Position numbers and translations under genes: made by a program
NCBI GenBank assembly: GCA_035499295.1
Contig: DATJZG010000167.1
Span: 1-64,000 of the forward strand
DNA from: DATJZG01 sp035499295
GTDB taxonomy: Bacteria; Myxococcota; Myxococcia; Myxococcales; Anaeromyxobacteraceae
Reading direction: 5' to 3'
DNA length: 64,000 bases
Notes under the pieces: generated by a model
Told to the model about the DNA's origin: nothing
Seen by the model: the letters and a program-made list of their open reading frames with translations, nothing else
Databases searched by the model: none
Shown: one piece after another, positions 50,629 to 60,526 of the stretch
Position numbering within the stretch: position 1 is the first letter of the stretch
Layout of the letters: the number at the start of each line of letters is the position of its first letter

Positions 50629-53600
50629 TCACTCGCAGGCGCCAGAGGCGAGGACGTGGCGGCAGTTGTGGAGCGTCCGCGGGATCTCGAGCCAGTAGAC
50701 CGACTCGGCGATGGCCGACCGGGTCCCGGAGGTGAGCGAGGTCGGTGCGGCGCCGGGGTTCATCTGCAGGGACGAGTACCCCACCTGGCCGCTGGAGCTC
50801 ACGTCGACGCGGAAGATGCTGCCCGGGGGCACCGCCGTGGTGCTCTCCTGCTGGGCGACGTAGAGGACCTTGCTCGGGTAGGTGTTGAAGCCGCAGTTGT
50901 TCGAGGGAACCCCCTCGATGTAGTCGGCGGCGTAGGTAAAGACCTCGGGCGAGGCGACCGATCCGGCGCAGGGGTTCGAGCCGGTCTGGCCCCCCACCGG
51001 CACGAAGGAGTTCCAGTCGATGCAGCCGAAGACCACGTTCGCCTGCGACCCGGTGGTCTCGTTGGTGCAGCCGGTGGCGTCGCAGGTGGCCACCGGGCAG
51101 GTGGTGCCGTAGGCGTAGAACCAGCCCGGGTCGCTCGCGGTCGCCGAGCACTTGGTGATGCCCGAGCCGCAGGTGACGGTGGCGCTGTTCACGGTCGCCT
51201 GGGCCGTGCTGGTGTCGACGAGCGTGCAGTTCCCGCCGGTGGAGGCGCAGATCCCCGCCGAGGTGAAGGACCCGTCGGTGTAGCGGTTCTGCTCGAAGGT
51301 CGCGGCGGAGGGCCCGTCCTTGAAGGTCTTCTCGGTGTACTCCCCGTAGGCGAGCACCCCGAAGAAGCGGCTCATCGGGCAGAGGGTGCCGAAGTTCGCG
51401 CCGATGGAGTTCGAGCCCGTCGTCGAGATGCAGGTGGCGGACGAGGACGAGGTCGGGAAGACGCAGGAGTTCTCGGTGTTGTGGCCGTTCACGTCCGAGA
51501 CCAGCGCCGCGGTGTTGTTCGGGACCGCCCCGACCCCGGGACAGTTGAACTGCAGGGTGATGTTGTCGGTGAAGTTCTGCGTGGCGGTGGCGCAGGTGGG
51601 CGCGGCCGCGCCGCAGGTGGTGGAGAGGGGGTCGCGGAACATCTGGCCGTTCTTGCAGTAGAAGTGGTTCGAGAACCCGCAGGAGGCGTAGCTCTGCGAG
51701 TCCTTCGCGTCCACCACGCTGCAGCCGCCCTGGCAGCAGCCGAAGAGGTTGTCGGGGCCGCACCCCTCCCCCTGCTGCAGGATGCGCTCGCGGTTCCCGC
51801 CGCCCAGGTAGACGTGCAGGGCCTTGCCGGTGGGGTCGTAGGCGGCCGCCGGGAGGTAGAAGAACGGGCTGCGGTTCTGGGCGAACTGCAGGTTGTCGGT
51901 GCGGCGCTGCTCCTCGAAGGTCCGGGCCGCGTACCAGTTGGTGACGAGCCCGGTGGCAGGGTTGATCGTTCCCGGCGCGTAGAAGCGGGCGATGAAGAGG
52001 TTGCCCCCCATGTCGCCCCAGGCGGCGGTGTCGAAGTAGCCGTCGCCGTCGTACTGCGGCTTGGAAGGGTCGCCGACGTCGACGAGCGCCACCGCCCCCG
52101 GCACGGGGAACATGCTCGTGCCGCTCCCGTAGCCGAACTGGGTCTTGAAGTCGTCGTCCGTGTAGCGCCACAGGATGCTGCCGGTCCAGACGTCCACCAT
52201 CCACACCGCCCGCCCCGCTCCCATGGTCGGGTCGTATCCGCCGTTCAGCATGGCGATCCAGCGCTCCTCGAAGTTGCGGCCGACCGGGTCGGTGGCGCCG
52301 CCGGGGAGCTGGAGCTGCACCGGCCCGATGGGGGGCGGCTGGGGGGAGAAGTCCGACCAGGACTCGCCCATCCACTGGAGGTCCTGCGAGCAGGGGCCGG
52401 GGAACGTCCACAGCATGGTGGGCGAGAGAGGGTTCGTCACGTCGAGGGCGGTGAACTGCGTCCCGCCGGAGCGCTCGCCGAAGATGGCCACGGTGTGGAA
52501 CTCGTTCGGCTGCTTGACGCGGTCGGTGTTCGCGTCCACCCAGACGTCGCGAACCATGACGTTACCGTCCACCGTGTACTGGTGGGCGAAGAGGAGGTCC
52601 TTGAGCCGCGGCAAGAGGTCGGGCGGGATGAAGGCCCAAAGCTCCTGGCCGGTGCCGGTGGAGTAGGGGTGGTCGCAGTAGGAGTCCGCGGCCTGGGAGG
52701 TGATGGGCGCCCCGGCGTCGAAGGCGTGTAGCATGCCGTCGTTCGCACCCACGAGCACGATCTGCTCCCGGTTGCGGTTGGTGTAACGGTACATCTCGTA
52801 AGCGTCCGAGTTCGGTTGGCAGGCGGAGTACTTGGCCGGGTTGCTCGTCTGGTTCGGGTAGAAGCTCGGGCTGTGGATGGTGGTGAGGCACTGGTCGGAG
52901 TAGCCGGTGTCACAGACCGGTTCCACCACCGGCGGGGCGACGACCACCGGCGCGGAGTGGAAGACGTCCCCGAGCTTCCAGAAGACCTCCGGGGTCCGCA
53001 GGTCGTTCGTCTTGTCGCGCTCCTCCCCCGAGGTCCCGCGCTGACACGTGGCCGGGTTCGAGGGGGTGAGCGGCCCGTAGCAACCGTTGCCGTTGCCGTC
53101 GAGGACGTCCCAGCCGCGCACGAAGTCGATGACGAGCTGGGCGCACTGGTCGGTGTTGGCGGCTGCGAAGGTGGCCACCGTGGGACAGGCGGGCGCGGCG
53201 CCGTAGCCGCACACGCGGGCCAGGCTGAGCGCGTTGATGCACCAGGCGGGGTCGAGGTTCATGAAGGGCTCGAGCTGGGAGTAGTCGGCCGGCTTGGTGT
53301 CGAACGGCACCATGGTGTAGCCACCCGAGCCGTTGGGGACGGCGGCGAGGATGTTGCGCGAGTTCGGCTTCCCCTCCTGGGCGGTGGTGTAGCCGGGTTG
53401 CGTGGGGGTGGAGAGCACGATCCCCGCGTCCCACGGCAGGTTGGCGGGCACGCCGTTCGTGCCCACCTTCACGTAGGCGCCGGTGCTGGTGCTCGGCGCG
53501 ATCTGGGTGCAGTCGAGGTCGACGAGGAAGACGTTGGTGCAGATCGCGTTGCCGTTCTGATCGGCCTCGCCGTTGTAGTCGGCGTTGACGAGCACCTGGT

Positions 53601-55632
53601 TGGGACCGCACGGGACCGTGGGTTGCTGGTCGGGCGGCTTGGTCGAGTCGCACCCGGCGACGAACTCGTCGAAGAGGATCCCTTCGATGACGTGCCCCTG
53701 CCAGGTGGGGGTCTGGTTGGGCGCGAACTGGGTGATGTAGACCGAGGACGCCTGGGTGTGGATGGTGGAGAGGGAGCCCGCCGCCGGCGCGCTGAAGGTG
53801 TTCTGCTTGCTGACGATCGCGTTCACGGCGTTGTTCACCGCCGTCTGCAGCTCCCCCGCGCTCTTGGCGTTCGCCCATGTGCCCCCTCCGAGCGCCGCCG
53901 TCGCGCTCATGATGTACTCGGCGTCGCTGAGCGAGGGCGGGTTGGTCGCGGGGTTGGGGAGGTTGAAGCTCACCGTGTACGTGGTCAGGATCTGCGGGTT
54001 GTCGACGGAGATGTCGCTGCGGACGTCGTTGAGGTTGAGCCAGCCGGCGACGCGCGGCAGGTAGCTGGGGTTGGAGACCGTGTCGCTCGGGCTGCAGCAG
54101 ACGTTGTCCTTGGTGGTGTTCACGGGATTGCTGCAGGTGGTGGAGTTGCTCTTCCCGCCGGCGTTGGTGCCTCCGCAGTTCGACGGCTGGTAATAGGCGG
54201 AGTTGTCGTAGGTCTTGATGGTGGCAGGGAAGGACATCTCGCTGTTGGGCGAGCCGTCGGTGATGATGATGACGGAGTTCGTCTGGCAGCCCCAGCACAC
54301 CGAGCACTGGTTCGGGTTGCTCTGCGCCCAGCTCACGTTCATGGCCCCGGGCGTGGACTGCGCGAAGGCGGAGAGCTCGTAGCTCGACCCGAACTTGGTC
54401 GTGTAGAGCCCGGGGTTCGTGAAGTACTGACCGACGTGGAAGAGCGCGGACGCAGTAGGGGTGCCGCCCGACGCCAGCGAGGGCAGGCCGCCGCCGGGCC
54501 AGTTCAGGTGGTTGTAGGCGTCGAGGATGGCCTGGCGCGCCTGTACCATCTTGGCCGCGTTCGTCGGGAAGGTGTTCACCGAGTCGGGGCCGAGCGGGAC
54601 GATGATCTCCGCGTTGTTGGAGATGGCGGTCGACATGTAGGCGAGCCCGAAGCGCGTCAGGTCGCTCGGCTGCGGGTTCGTCGGGTCGATCCAGACCGTC
54701 GTCTTCACGGTGTGCCGGGCCGACATGAACTTGGGGGGGTTGGCGTTCAGCCACCCGCCCGCGAGCGCCAGCACCGGCCCGCCCGTCACCGATGTGGTAG
54801 ACGTCGAGGTGCACTTGTTGTTGTTGGCGGTGTACTTGGCGCTCCAGTTGTAGAAGTAGAACCCGGGAGCGCCGGCCCCGAAGAGGGCGCTCGCGCAATT
54901 GGGCGGGTTGACGGTGATGTAGCGGGTGACCTTGGTCTTGGCGGGGCAGATGTAGTCCGTATAGGGGACCTGGAACGAGCAGTCGGAGGCAGGCGTGGCC
55001 GTTGTCTCGGTCCAGCCGACGCCGCTGCTCGGGCACGGCACCTGGCTGCCGTCGCTGTTGGTGCTGTTGCAGTAGTAGTACACGCTGCCGGGCAGGAACT
55101 GGCAGGCGGAGCCGGTGCAGCCCGTGCCCCAGGTCGGCTGGTCGACGAGCCCGTTCGAGCCGACGCCCATTCCGGGGTCGACAAGCGTGCTCGTGGGCGT
55201 GAAGCCCGTCATCCAGCTCAGGCTGGCATTGCCGGATACGTTGCTCGTGCCGCTGTAGGTGACGTTGGACGTGCCGACCGCGGGGTTGGCGGGGGTGGCC
55301 GGGGTGTTGAGCCCGTCGCTCGTGAGCGGCCACTGGCAGGTGGGGAGCGCGGAGCTGCTGGCCCAGCCCGTGCTCGCGTCGCCGCACTGCGGGATGTTCA
55401 TCATCGAGCCCGAGCAGTCCTCGAGGAACATCACGTTGGCGGGGCCGTTCGGGATGGTGAAGAACTGCTCGTCGCCGTTCACCGGGCTGTTCACCGTGGA
55501 GGCGAGCGAGCCGGCCAGGTTGCAGCACTGCGCCTGGCCGCCGTCGCTGCGGAGCGGCGAGAGCCCGAGGGCGGCGAGCCCCACGGCGAGGCCGAAGAGG
55601 ATCTTGCGGCGAGTCGTTCGTTCCCGATCCAT
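50629..55632 (-). CDS. pilY1: PilY1/PilC-type pilus tip adhesin
   Basis: A 1667-residue exported protein. The N-terminus TRRKILFGLAVGLAALGLSP is a signal peptide with a Tat-like twin arginine. A VWA-like part opens with FLEDCSGSMM (the D-x-S-x-S metal site). The C-terminal half has the PilC beta-propeller: IVLVGANDGMLHAFDAGAP, LWAFIPPDLLPRLKDL, TVAIFGERSGGTQFTALDV. It is rich in Cys, Asn, Thr and Gly. PilY1 proteins cap or prime pili together with minor pilins and mediate adhesion. Last of the fimU-V-W-X-Y1 set. Confidence 0.92.
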   Translation of the reverse strand: MDRERTTRRKILFGLAVGLAALGLSPLRSDGGQAQCCNLAGSLASTVNSPVNGDEQFFTIPNGPANVMFLEDCSGSMMNIPQCGDASTGWASSSALPTCQWPLTSDGLNTPATPANPAVGTSNVTYSGTSNVSGNASLSWMTGFTPTSTLVDPGMGVGSNGLVDQPTWGTGCTGSACQFLPGSVYYYCNSTNSDGSQVPCPSSGVGWTETTATPASDCSFQVPYTDYICPAKTKVTRYITVNPPNCASALFGAGAPGFYFYNWSAKYTANNNKCTSTSTTSVTGGPVLALAGGWLNANPPKFMSARHTVKTTVWIDPTNPQPSDLTRFGLAYMSTAISNNAEIIVPLGPDSVNTFPTNAAKMVQARQAILDAYNHLNWPGGGLPSLASGGTPTASALFHVGQYFTNPGLYTTKFGSSYELSAFAQSTPGAMNVSWAQSNPNQCSVCWGCQTNSVIIITDGSPNSEMSFPATIKTYDNSAYYQPSNCGGTNAGGKSNSTTCSNPVNTTKDNVCCSPSDTVSNPSYLPRVAGWLNLNDVRSDISVDNPQILTTYTVSFNLPNPATNPPSLSDAEYIMSATAALGGGTWANAKSAGELQTAVNNAVNAIVSKQNTFSAPAAGSLSTIHTQASSVYITQFAPNQTPTWQGHVIEGILFDEFVAGCDSTKPPDQQPTVPCGPNQVLVNADYNGEADQNGNAICTNVFLVDLDCTQIAPSTSTGAYVKVGTNGVPANLPWDAGIVLSTPTQPGYTTAQEGKPNSRNILAAVPNGSGGYTMVPFDTKPADYSQLEPFMNLDPAWCINALSLARVCGYGAAPACPTVATFAAANTDQCAQLVIDFVRGWDVLDGNGNGCYGPLTPSNPATCQRGTSGEERDKTNDLRTPEVFWKLGDVFHSAPVVVAPPVVEPVCDTGYSDQCLTTIHSPSFYPNQTSNPAKYSACQPNSDAYEMYRYTNRNREQIVLVGANDGMLHAFDAGAPITSQAADSYCDHPYSTGTGQELWAFIPPDLLPRLKDLLFAHQYTVDGNVMVRDVWVDANTDRVKQPNEFHTVAIFGERSGGTQFTALDVTNPLSPTMLWTFPGPCSQDLQWMGESWSDFSPQPPPIGPVQLQLPGGATDPVGRNFEERWIAMLNGGYDPTMGAGRAVWMVDVWTGSILWRYTDDDFKTQFGYGSGTSMFPVPGAVALVDVGDPSKPQYDGDGYFDTAAWGDMGGNLFIARFYAPGTINPATGLVTNWYAARTFEEQRRTDNLQFAQNRSPFFYLPAAAYDPTGKALHVYLGGGNRERILQQGEGCGPDNLFGCCQGGCSVVDAKDSQSYASCGFSNHFYCKNGQMFRDPLSTTCGAAAPTCATATQNFTDNITLQFNCPGVGAVPNNTAALVSDVNGHNTENSCVFPTSSSSATCISTTGSNSIGANFGTLCPMSRFFGVLAYGEYTEKTFKDGPSAATFEQNRYTDGSFTSAGICASTGGNCTLVDTSTAQATVNSATVTCGSGITKCSATASDPGWFYAYGTTCPVATCDATGCTNETTGSQANVVFGCIDWNSFVPVGGQTGSNPCAGSVASPEVFTYAADYIEGVPSNNCGFNTYPSKVLYVAQQESTTAVPPGSIFRVDVSSSGQVGYSSLQMNPGAAPTSLTSGTRSAIAESVYWLEIPRTLHNCRHVLASGACE

Positions 55633-55641
55633 GACGCCTCC

Positions 55642-56136
55642 CTAGAGCCCGAACCGGACGCCGAACTCGACCTCGAGCTGGCCGGCGGCGTTGCTGAACC
55701 CGGTTTGTTGGCAGTGGACGACGACCTTCACCGGCTTGGCGCCGCCTCCGGTCCCCACGATGCGGTTGGCGATGTTCTGCACCACTCCGCGGTCCGGGCC
55801 GAAGGCGGCTTGCGGCAGGTAGGTCACCTGGGTGACCTGCGCCGTCGTCGGGTTGGTCGTGTCGAAGTGTCCGCCCAGGATCTGGGCCTGGTTGGTGAGC
55901 TGGACGTTCAAGGGGGTGATCGACAGCGGCGAGACCCCGAGGGCGTGAAACTGCGACAGGATCTGCTGGCGCCCGGCCTCGGCGCAGGCGACGAGCGCCT
56001 GGTACTTCCTCCCGGCGGTGGAGCCCGCCACCTCCCGCGAGGCGAAGTTGATGACGGCCACGCCGATGATGGCGAGCACCATCACCACGATGATGGAGAG
56101 GACGAGGGCGTTTCCGCGTTGCCGGCGAGCTCGCAT
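55642..56136 (-). CDS. pilX: Minor pilin assembly protein PilX-like
   Basis: A 164-residue prepilin-like protein. The N-terminus RQRGNALVLSIIVVMVLAII has the Gly before the cleavage site but lacks Glu5, as usual for PilX. The rest (VACAEAGRQQILSQF) forms the pilin alpha-1 C-half and a variable globular part. Located between pilW and pilY1 with 9-10 nt gaps. Confidence 0.82.
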   Translation of the reverse strand: MRARRQRGNALVLSIIVVMVLAIIGVAVINFASREVAGSTAGRKYQALVACAEAGRQQILSQFHALGVSPLSITPLNVQLTNQAQILGGHFDTTNPTTAQVTQVTYLPQAAFGPDRGVVQNIANRIVGTGGGAKPVKVVVHCQQTGFSNAAGQLEVEFGVRFGL

Positions 56137-56146
56137 GGCGTGACTC

Positions 56147-57421
56147 CTAGCCGCCGCCGACGTTGAGCTGGTCGGCTCCGTTGCCGATGGCGGGGAAGTA
56201 GGGGGCGGCGCTGGCCATGTTGGGCACGGCCACGCTGGTCTCGAACAGCATGCGCCGGTAGCCCGGCTGTCCGTTGAGGGACACCGGCCGGTTTCCGGCC
56301 GCCGGGACGGTGGGGTCCGAGCTGTTGGGGTCCGGGTTTGGGGAACGCACCACCAGGGTGACCCCGACGGCGCGGATGTTGGCCGGGTAACCGGTGGCCC
56401 GGAGCGGCGAGAGGGAGGGGGTGGAGTAGACCGGCGGCCCGAGCGCCGGCGCCAGGTCGATCCCCCCTGCCGAGTTGGTGAGCTGCACGTTCGGCGTGCT
56501 CCCGAGGAGCTGTGCCCCGGCGGCGGCGAGCGGCACCACGTAGCTCACCTGCAGGTCCTCGACGTCGGGTGCGACCACGTTGAGGACCGCGTTGTTGTTG
56601 GCGTCGAGCAGTCCCTGGTCGAGCATGAGGTAGGGGCGCGACCCGGGAGTCTCCCAGGGGACCACGTTGCCGTTCACGTCGTAGCTCTGGACGAAGTAGT
56701 GGAACCGGTTCACCTTGAACACCGCGGCCTGGCCGCTGTTGAAGCAGGTGTCGGTGAGCGTCTGGTTCTGGTGCGGGTAGTCGAGGTTCGAGCCGGCCTG
56801 GAGCGGGATGGTCACGGTCGCGCCCGCGGCCGGGTTCACGGTCTGCGACACCGTGACGTAGGCCCAGACCATGTCTCCGCTGTAGCAGACGACCTGGAGG
56901 ACCTGGCCGGCCGGGATGGGCTGGGTGAGCGGCTGGGCGGCCGCGGTGATGGGGTTCAAGAGCGAGATGGTGAGCGAATTCGGGGTGGCCGCGGCGAGCG
57001 GCCGGTTGAAGTAGGGGTCGCGGTACTGGAAGGCGAGCTCGTCGGGCTGGACGATGCTGTCGCGGCAGGTGACCGGAGTGGCGCAGGGGAAGCCCGACTT
57101 GCCGCTCGCGTCGCCGCCGAAGTTGACCGGGACGCCGCCCGCCGGCGCGCGGTCCATGGGCACGTTCGCCATGTACCCGAAGTCGAAGACCATCGGGGGC
57201 TCGATCCCGTACGCCGCCTGGCGCAGGTTGTCCGAGATGTGCTCGAGCGCCATCCGCCCCGCCTCCTGCTCGGCGCGGTCCGCGCTCGAGCCCTGGAAAG
57301 CGCGCTTCTGGGCGATGAGCAGGGTGATGGCGGCCGCCATGGTGAGCGTCGCCACCACCACGCCGATGAGGAGCTCGACGAGGGTAAAGCCCCGGGCGGG
57401 ACGGAAGGGCGAGCGCATCAT
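56147..57421 (-). CDS. pilW: Minor pilin PilW-like
   Basis: A 424-residue prepilin. The leader ends RPARG and is followed by FTLVELLIGVVVATLTMAAA, with Glu5 for assembly. The long globular part (about 390 residues) is typical of PilW-type minor pilins, longer than the Pseudomonas protein. It overlaps the pilV end by 4 nt (ATGA). Confidence 0.87.
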   Translation of the reverse strand: MMRSPFRPARGFTLVELLIGVVVATLTMAAAITLLIAQKRAFQGSSADRAEQEAGRMALEHISDNLRQAAYGIEPPMVFDFGYMANVPMDRAPAGGVPVNFGGDASGKSGFPCATPVTCRDSIVQPDELAFQYRDPYFNRPLAAATPNSLTISLLNPITAAAQPLTQPIPAGQVLQVVCYSGDMVWAYVTVSQTVNPAAGATVTIPLQAGSNLDYPHQNQTLTDTCFNSGQAAVFKVNRFHYFVQSYDVNGNVVPWETPGSRPYLMLDQGLLDANNNAVLNVVAPDVEDLQVSYVVPLAAAGAQLLGSTPNVQLTNSAGGIDLAPALGPPVYSTPSLSPLRATGYPANIRAVGVTLVVRSPNPDPNSSDPTVPAAGNRPVSLNGQPGYRRMLFETSVAVPNMASAAPYFPAIGNGADQLNVGGG

Positions 57422-58002
57422 AGGGTGTCGAGAGGGTTCACCATGAATCCGACGAGCACGATGCGGTGCCAGGTCGTGCCCTCCTGCCAGCGGACCAGGA
57501 CGGCGATATGGACGCCGTCGGGAACACCGTTCCCGTTCGAGTCGATGAGGCTGCCGTCGGCGTTGGTCTGCGACACGTTCCAGTAGCGCTCGTAGCAGGA
57601 CTGGGTCCCGGCGGCGCAGGGCGCGCCGATGTAGGAGACCGGGTTCGCCGAGCCCGGCCCCTGGATCCCGTTCCAGGAGAGGCCGTTCAGGGTGAGGTCG
57701 GCCTCGGCGTGGTCGAAGGGCGGTGGCGTCTGAGTCTCGAAGGCGAAGGCGTTATCGGAGAAGTCCCCGTCGTTTGCGGCGTTGGCGTCGGCGAGGCGCG
57801 GATCGGCGTAGGGCCAGGTCTGGATCTGGCTCATCAGGTCCTGGGCGATCGCGGTGGCGCGGGTGATCCCCCGCGCCTCGAGCTCCATTCGCTGCCCCTG
57901 GTAGTGGAGGCCGAGCGTGCCGACCGCGCCCACCATCAGGATCGCCATCGCCACCAATGCCTCGACGAGCGTGGTGCCACGTTCGTTCCTTCGCGCGCTC
58001 AC
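57418..58002 (-). CDS. pilV: Minor pilin PilV-like
   Basis: A 194-residue prepilin: leader SARRNERG then TTLVEALVAMAILMVGAVG with Glu5. I chose the GTG at 58002 because GGGGGA precedes it and it lies 8 nt after the fimU stop; a start at 58029 would overlap fimU. The globular domain has Cys pairs (IGAPCAAGTQSCYER). Confidence 0.85.
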   Translation of the reverse strand: MSARRNERGTTLVEALVAMAILMVGAVGTLGLHYQGQRMELEARGITRATAIAQDLMSQIQTWPYADPRLADANAANDGDFSDNAFAFETQTPPPFDHAEADLTLNGLSWNGIQGPGSANPVSYIGAPCAAGTQSCYERYWNVSQTNADGSLIDSNGNGVPDGVHIAVLVRWQEGTTWHRIVLVGFMVNPLDTL

Positions 58003-58010
58003 AGGTCCCC

Positions 58011-58685
58011 CTAGCCTCCCGTGTTCCACAGGGTCACCGAGCCAGTGGCGGAGGTGATGATGAGGGTCCGCTGGCCGTTCACGTCAGGGGCGGCGAGCGA
58101 GAGGCTGCCCCCGGTGAGGTTCGCGATCGGTGCCCCCACGTTCGAGTAGAACGACGCCCAGCCGTGCGCGTCGAAGACCACGGCGCCGGCCCGCCCGAAG
58201 GCCAGGTTGGCGCAGAAGGAGCAGTCGACGTTGACGGGAATGGCGGCGAACGGAGCCGGGAGCACTGCAGCGGCGCCCATGCCCGTTGCCGGTCCGACGG
58301 TGACCGCGAAGGGCACGTCCCAGGTGGAGATGATGGTGCTGTTCGGCCCGTGCGGCGGGGCCGCGGGGTTGTAGTTCGCGAAGTTGGGGATGGCGGCGGC
58401 GTTGAAGAGGGTGAAGTCCCCGTCCTCGTAGACGATGACCCGACCGGTGCTGTTCGGGCCCGCATATCCGGGGAACACCAGCACGGCGACGTTGTTGCCG
58501 GTGGCGAGCGCCTCCTGCCGGGCGCCGTAGACGAGCGAGGCGAGCTCGCTCGACGCGTCGGCGAGGTGGGCCCGCGGCCGCAGGCGCCACAGGCTGGAGA
58601 AGGCCAGCATCCCGAGCGCCACCGTCACCGCGACGGTGATGAGCGCCTCGATCATGGTGAAGCCGCTCTGCCGACGGGCCATCAT
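58011..58685 (-). CDS. fimU: FimU/GspH-type minor pilin
   Basis: A 224-residue pseudopilin: leader MMARRQSG then FTMIEALITVAVTVALGML, with Glu5, followed by a GspH-like domain (ELASLVYGARQEALATGNNV, near VFDAHGWASFYSN). First gene of the minor pilin set. The 178-nt gap upstream, between it and pilI, has no clear promoter; GGAAGAAAGG precedes the ATG. Confidence 0.87.
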   Translation of the reverse strand: MMARRQSGFTMIEALITVAVTVALGMLAFSSLWRLRPRAHLADASSELASLVYGARQEALATGNNVAVLVFPGYAGPNSTGRVIVYEDGDFTLFNAAAIPNFANYNPAAPPHGPNSTIISTWDVPFAVTVGPATGMGAAAVLPAPFAAIPVNVDCSFCANLAFGRAGAVVFDAHGWASFYSNVGAPIANLTGGSLSLAAPDVNGQRTLIITSATGSVTLWNTGG

Positions 58686-58863
58686 CCTTTCTTCCGTCCA
58701 TGCAAGCGCCGGGCGAGTGGACCGGGCCCCTCGCCGACCGAAAGAGCAGGGAGAATCGACGGTTGTGGGGCCGCTCCCACGCGCGGGGGCAGCCGCCTAC
58801 ACGCAACCAATGGCGAATCCTGAATTTTTTTCACAGTGCCCGCATGCCCCGTCGGCGGGCCCC

Positions 58864-59625
58864 TCATCGGAGATCGCGGCGCTCGAAGGTGAGCGACGCG
58901 AGAGAGAGGGCGGCCGCGGCGTAGAACGCACCGTAGAGGGCGGCGAGCCAGGCACCGGCGGGCACCGGGGACCGGTAGATCACCGAGGCGTTGAGCGACA
59001 GCGCGTTCAGGTTCGGGACCAGGTACCAGATGACCTTGGGGATCCAGGTGGCCTCTCCCTGCCAGATGGCGCGCACCTCGCTGGTGAGGTGGCCCGCCAT
59101 GGCCAGGGCGAGCGTGAAGATCGCGGCGAGCGTGGTGCTGGTGACGGAGGAGAAGAGGATGGCGACCGCCGCCACCACCAGGAACTGCACCGCCATCATG
59201 AGCAGGGCGGCGCCGAGGCTCGCGTCGAGCGGGTGAAGGGAGCCCGCCTCGAAGCACAGCACGCACGAGAGGAGGATCGCCATGGCGAGGAGGTTGAGGA
59301 GCAGGGCGAGCGAGAGGCCGAGGTAGCGGCCGAGCAGGTACTGGGTGCGGCTGGCGGGCTTCGCCACCACCGGCTGGAGGACCCGGCGCTCGATGTCGCC
59401 CGCCACCAGCGACGAGCCCACGAAGACGGCGATGAGCGTCCCGATGGCGGTGGCGGCGGAGAGCCCGAGGTCGGAGAGGATGCGGTGCTGCTCGCCGATG
59501 GTGAGCTTGGAGAGCATGAAGCTTGCCAGGATGACGAGGGAGCCGAAGACGAGGAGGTTCACCTGCACCTTGCGGCGCAGCACCTCACGGAAGGTGACGG
59601 CGGCGATGGCCACGATCTGTCTCAT
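58864..59625 (-). CDS. pilI: ABC transporter permease, PilI-like
   Basis: A 253-residue membrane protein with six TM helices (VNLLVFGSLVILASFMLSKL, IGTLIAVFVGSSLVAGDIE, LLLNLLAMAILLSCVLCF and others), of the ABC-2 type. In M. xanthus PilG, PilH and PilI form an ABC-type system needed for pili, with PilI the permease. Here it is coupled to the TPR protein upstream by an ATGA overlap, while the matching ATPase is on the other strand beyond pilA. The symbol is inferred by synteny. Confidence 0.8.
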   Translation of the reverse strand: MRQIVAIAAVTFREVLRRKVQVNLLVFGSLVILASFMLSKLTIGEQHRILSDLGLSAATAIGTLIAVFVGSSLVAGDIERRVLQPVVAKPASRTQYLLGRYLGLSLALLLNLLAMAILLSCVLCFEAGSLHPLDASLGAALLMMAVQFLVVAAVAILFSSVTSTTLAAIFTLALAMAGHLTSEVRAIWQGEATWIPKVIWYLVPNLNALSLNASVIYRSPVPAGAWLAALYGAFYAAAALSLASLTFERRDLR

Positions 59626-60518
59626 CGTGCGTAGTCTCCGTACCTGGCTGGGTCGAGGCCCGGCTCGTGCGGGCGGCGCGCGGCGGGCTCGGGCCGCGCG
59701 AAGCGGTAGGGGTGGGCCGTGGAGCGGACCCGCCCGCCGGCGTCGACGTACCAGCGGCCGCCGGCCGGGTCGGGGGGGATCTCGTCCACCAGCCCGGTCG
59801 CAACCAACTGCTCGATGACGAGCGGTCCGACGACGTAGAGCTCGCGCCACCTCTCCACCGCCTCGTCGAGACGGGCTGCGTTCCGTTCCAGGTAGGCCTG
59901 CTTCAGCTGCGACTCCACCGCCTTGCGGGTGTCCGGGTCCTTCGCCTCGAGGAGCGACTGCTCGAGGAAGGCGATGGCAGCGTCGGCGCGGTGTCCCTTC
60001 ACGTAGTAGGCGAGCACGTTCTGGCGCACGTGCGGAGGGGCCCCGGGGGTGCGCGCGGCGACCGCGGCATAGCGTCCGGCGGTGGTCCAGTCGCCGTCGT
60101 AGTAGAAGGCATTGAAGGCGCGCAGGTAGGGCAGGATGTACCGGTCGGGGACGTTCCGGATGCCCTTTTCCAGGATGCGGTTCGACTCCTCGACGCGGTC
60201 GACGCTTCCGAGGATGGTGCCGGCGACCTGGTAGGCGTAGCCGTGGCCGGGGTCGAGGTCGGTGACGACGTCGACGATGGGGTAGAGCTTCGACCACCCC
60301 CGCTCGTTGGCGCGTCCCTCGCCGATGTACTGCACCGCTCGCATCCAGTTCAGGTTGGCGGCGAGGGTGCGGTCACCGAGGAATACCCAGGCGAGCATGC
60401 CCGGGCGCGGGATCGACTCGATGTCGTAGGGCCGCTCCTCCTCGACGGAGAGGCGGCTCGCGGCGAGGCCGGTGGCTCCCACGAAGGCGACGAACAGGGC
60501 GAGGCGGGTGGCGAGCAT
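59622..60518 (-). CDS. pilG: Membrane-anchored TPR protein, PilG-like
   Basis: A 298-residue protein with one N-terminal TM helix (LALFVAFVGATGLAAS, 6-21) and an extracytoplasmic part of TPR-like helices (GHGYAYQVAGTILGSVDRVE, YILPYLRAFNAFYYDGDWTT, VLAYYVKGHRADAAIAFLEQ). No lipobox is seen, so it is not Tgl-like. Position between pilA and the permease matches PilG of M. xanthus. The symbol rests on gene order rather than on a recognised domain. Confidence 0.72.
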   Translation of the reverse strand: MLATRLALFVAFVGATGLAASRLSVEEERPYDIESIPRPGMLAWVFLGDRTLAANLNWMRAVQYIGEGRANERGWSKLYPIVDVVTDLDPGHGYAYQVAGTILGSVDRVEESNRILEKGIRNVPDRYILPYLRAFNAFYYDGDWTTAGRYAAVAARTPGAPPHVRQNVLAYYVKGHRADAAIAFLEQSLLEAKDPDTRKAVESQLKQAYLERNAARLDEAVERWRELYVVGPLVIEQLVATGLVDEIPPDPAGGRWYVDAGGRVRSTAHPYRFARPEPAARRPHEPGLDPARYGDYAR

Positions 60519-60526
60519 GGGCGAGC

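Noticed and set aside
52816..56166. A 1116-codon plus-strand frame opposite pilY1 and pilX
   Set aside because: Val/Gly/Arg-rich low-complexity translation with no motif; the minus strand has an ordered pilus adhesin with signal peptide.
58823..58845. TGAATTTTTTTCA, a short palindrome-like AT tract between pilI and fimU resembling an enteric ARG box
   Set aside because: It is dominated by a T-run, has no link to arginine genes, and differs from the TGCAT-type box ahead of argC.
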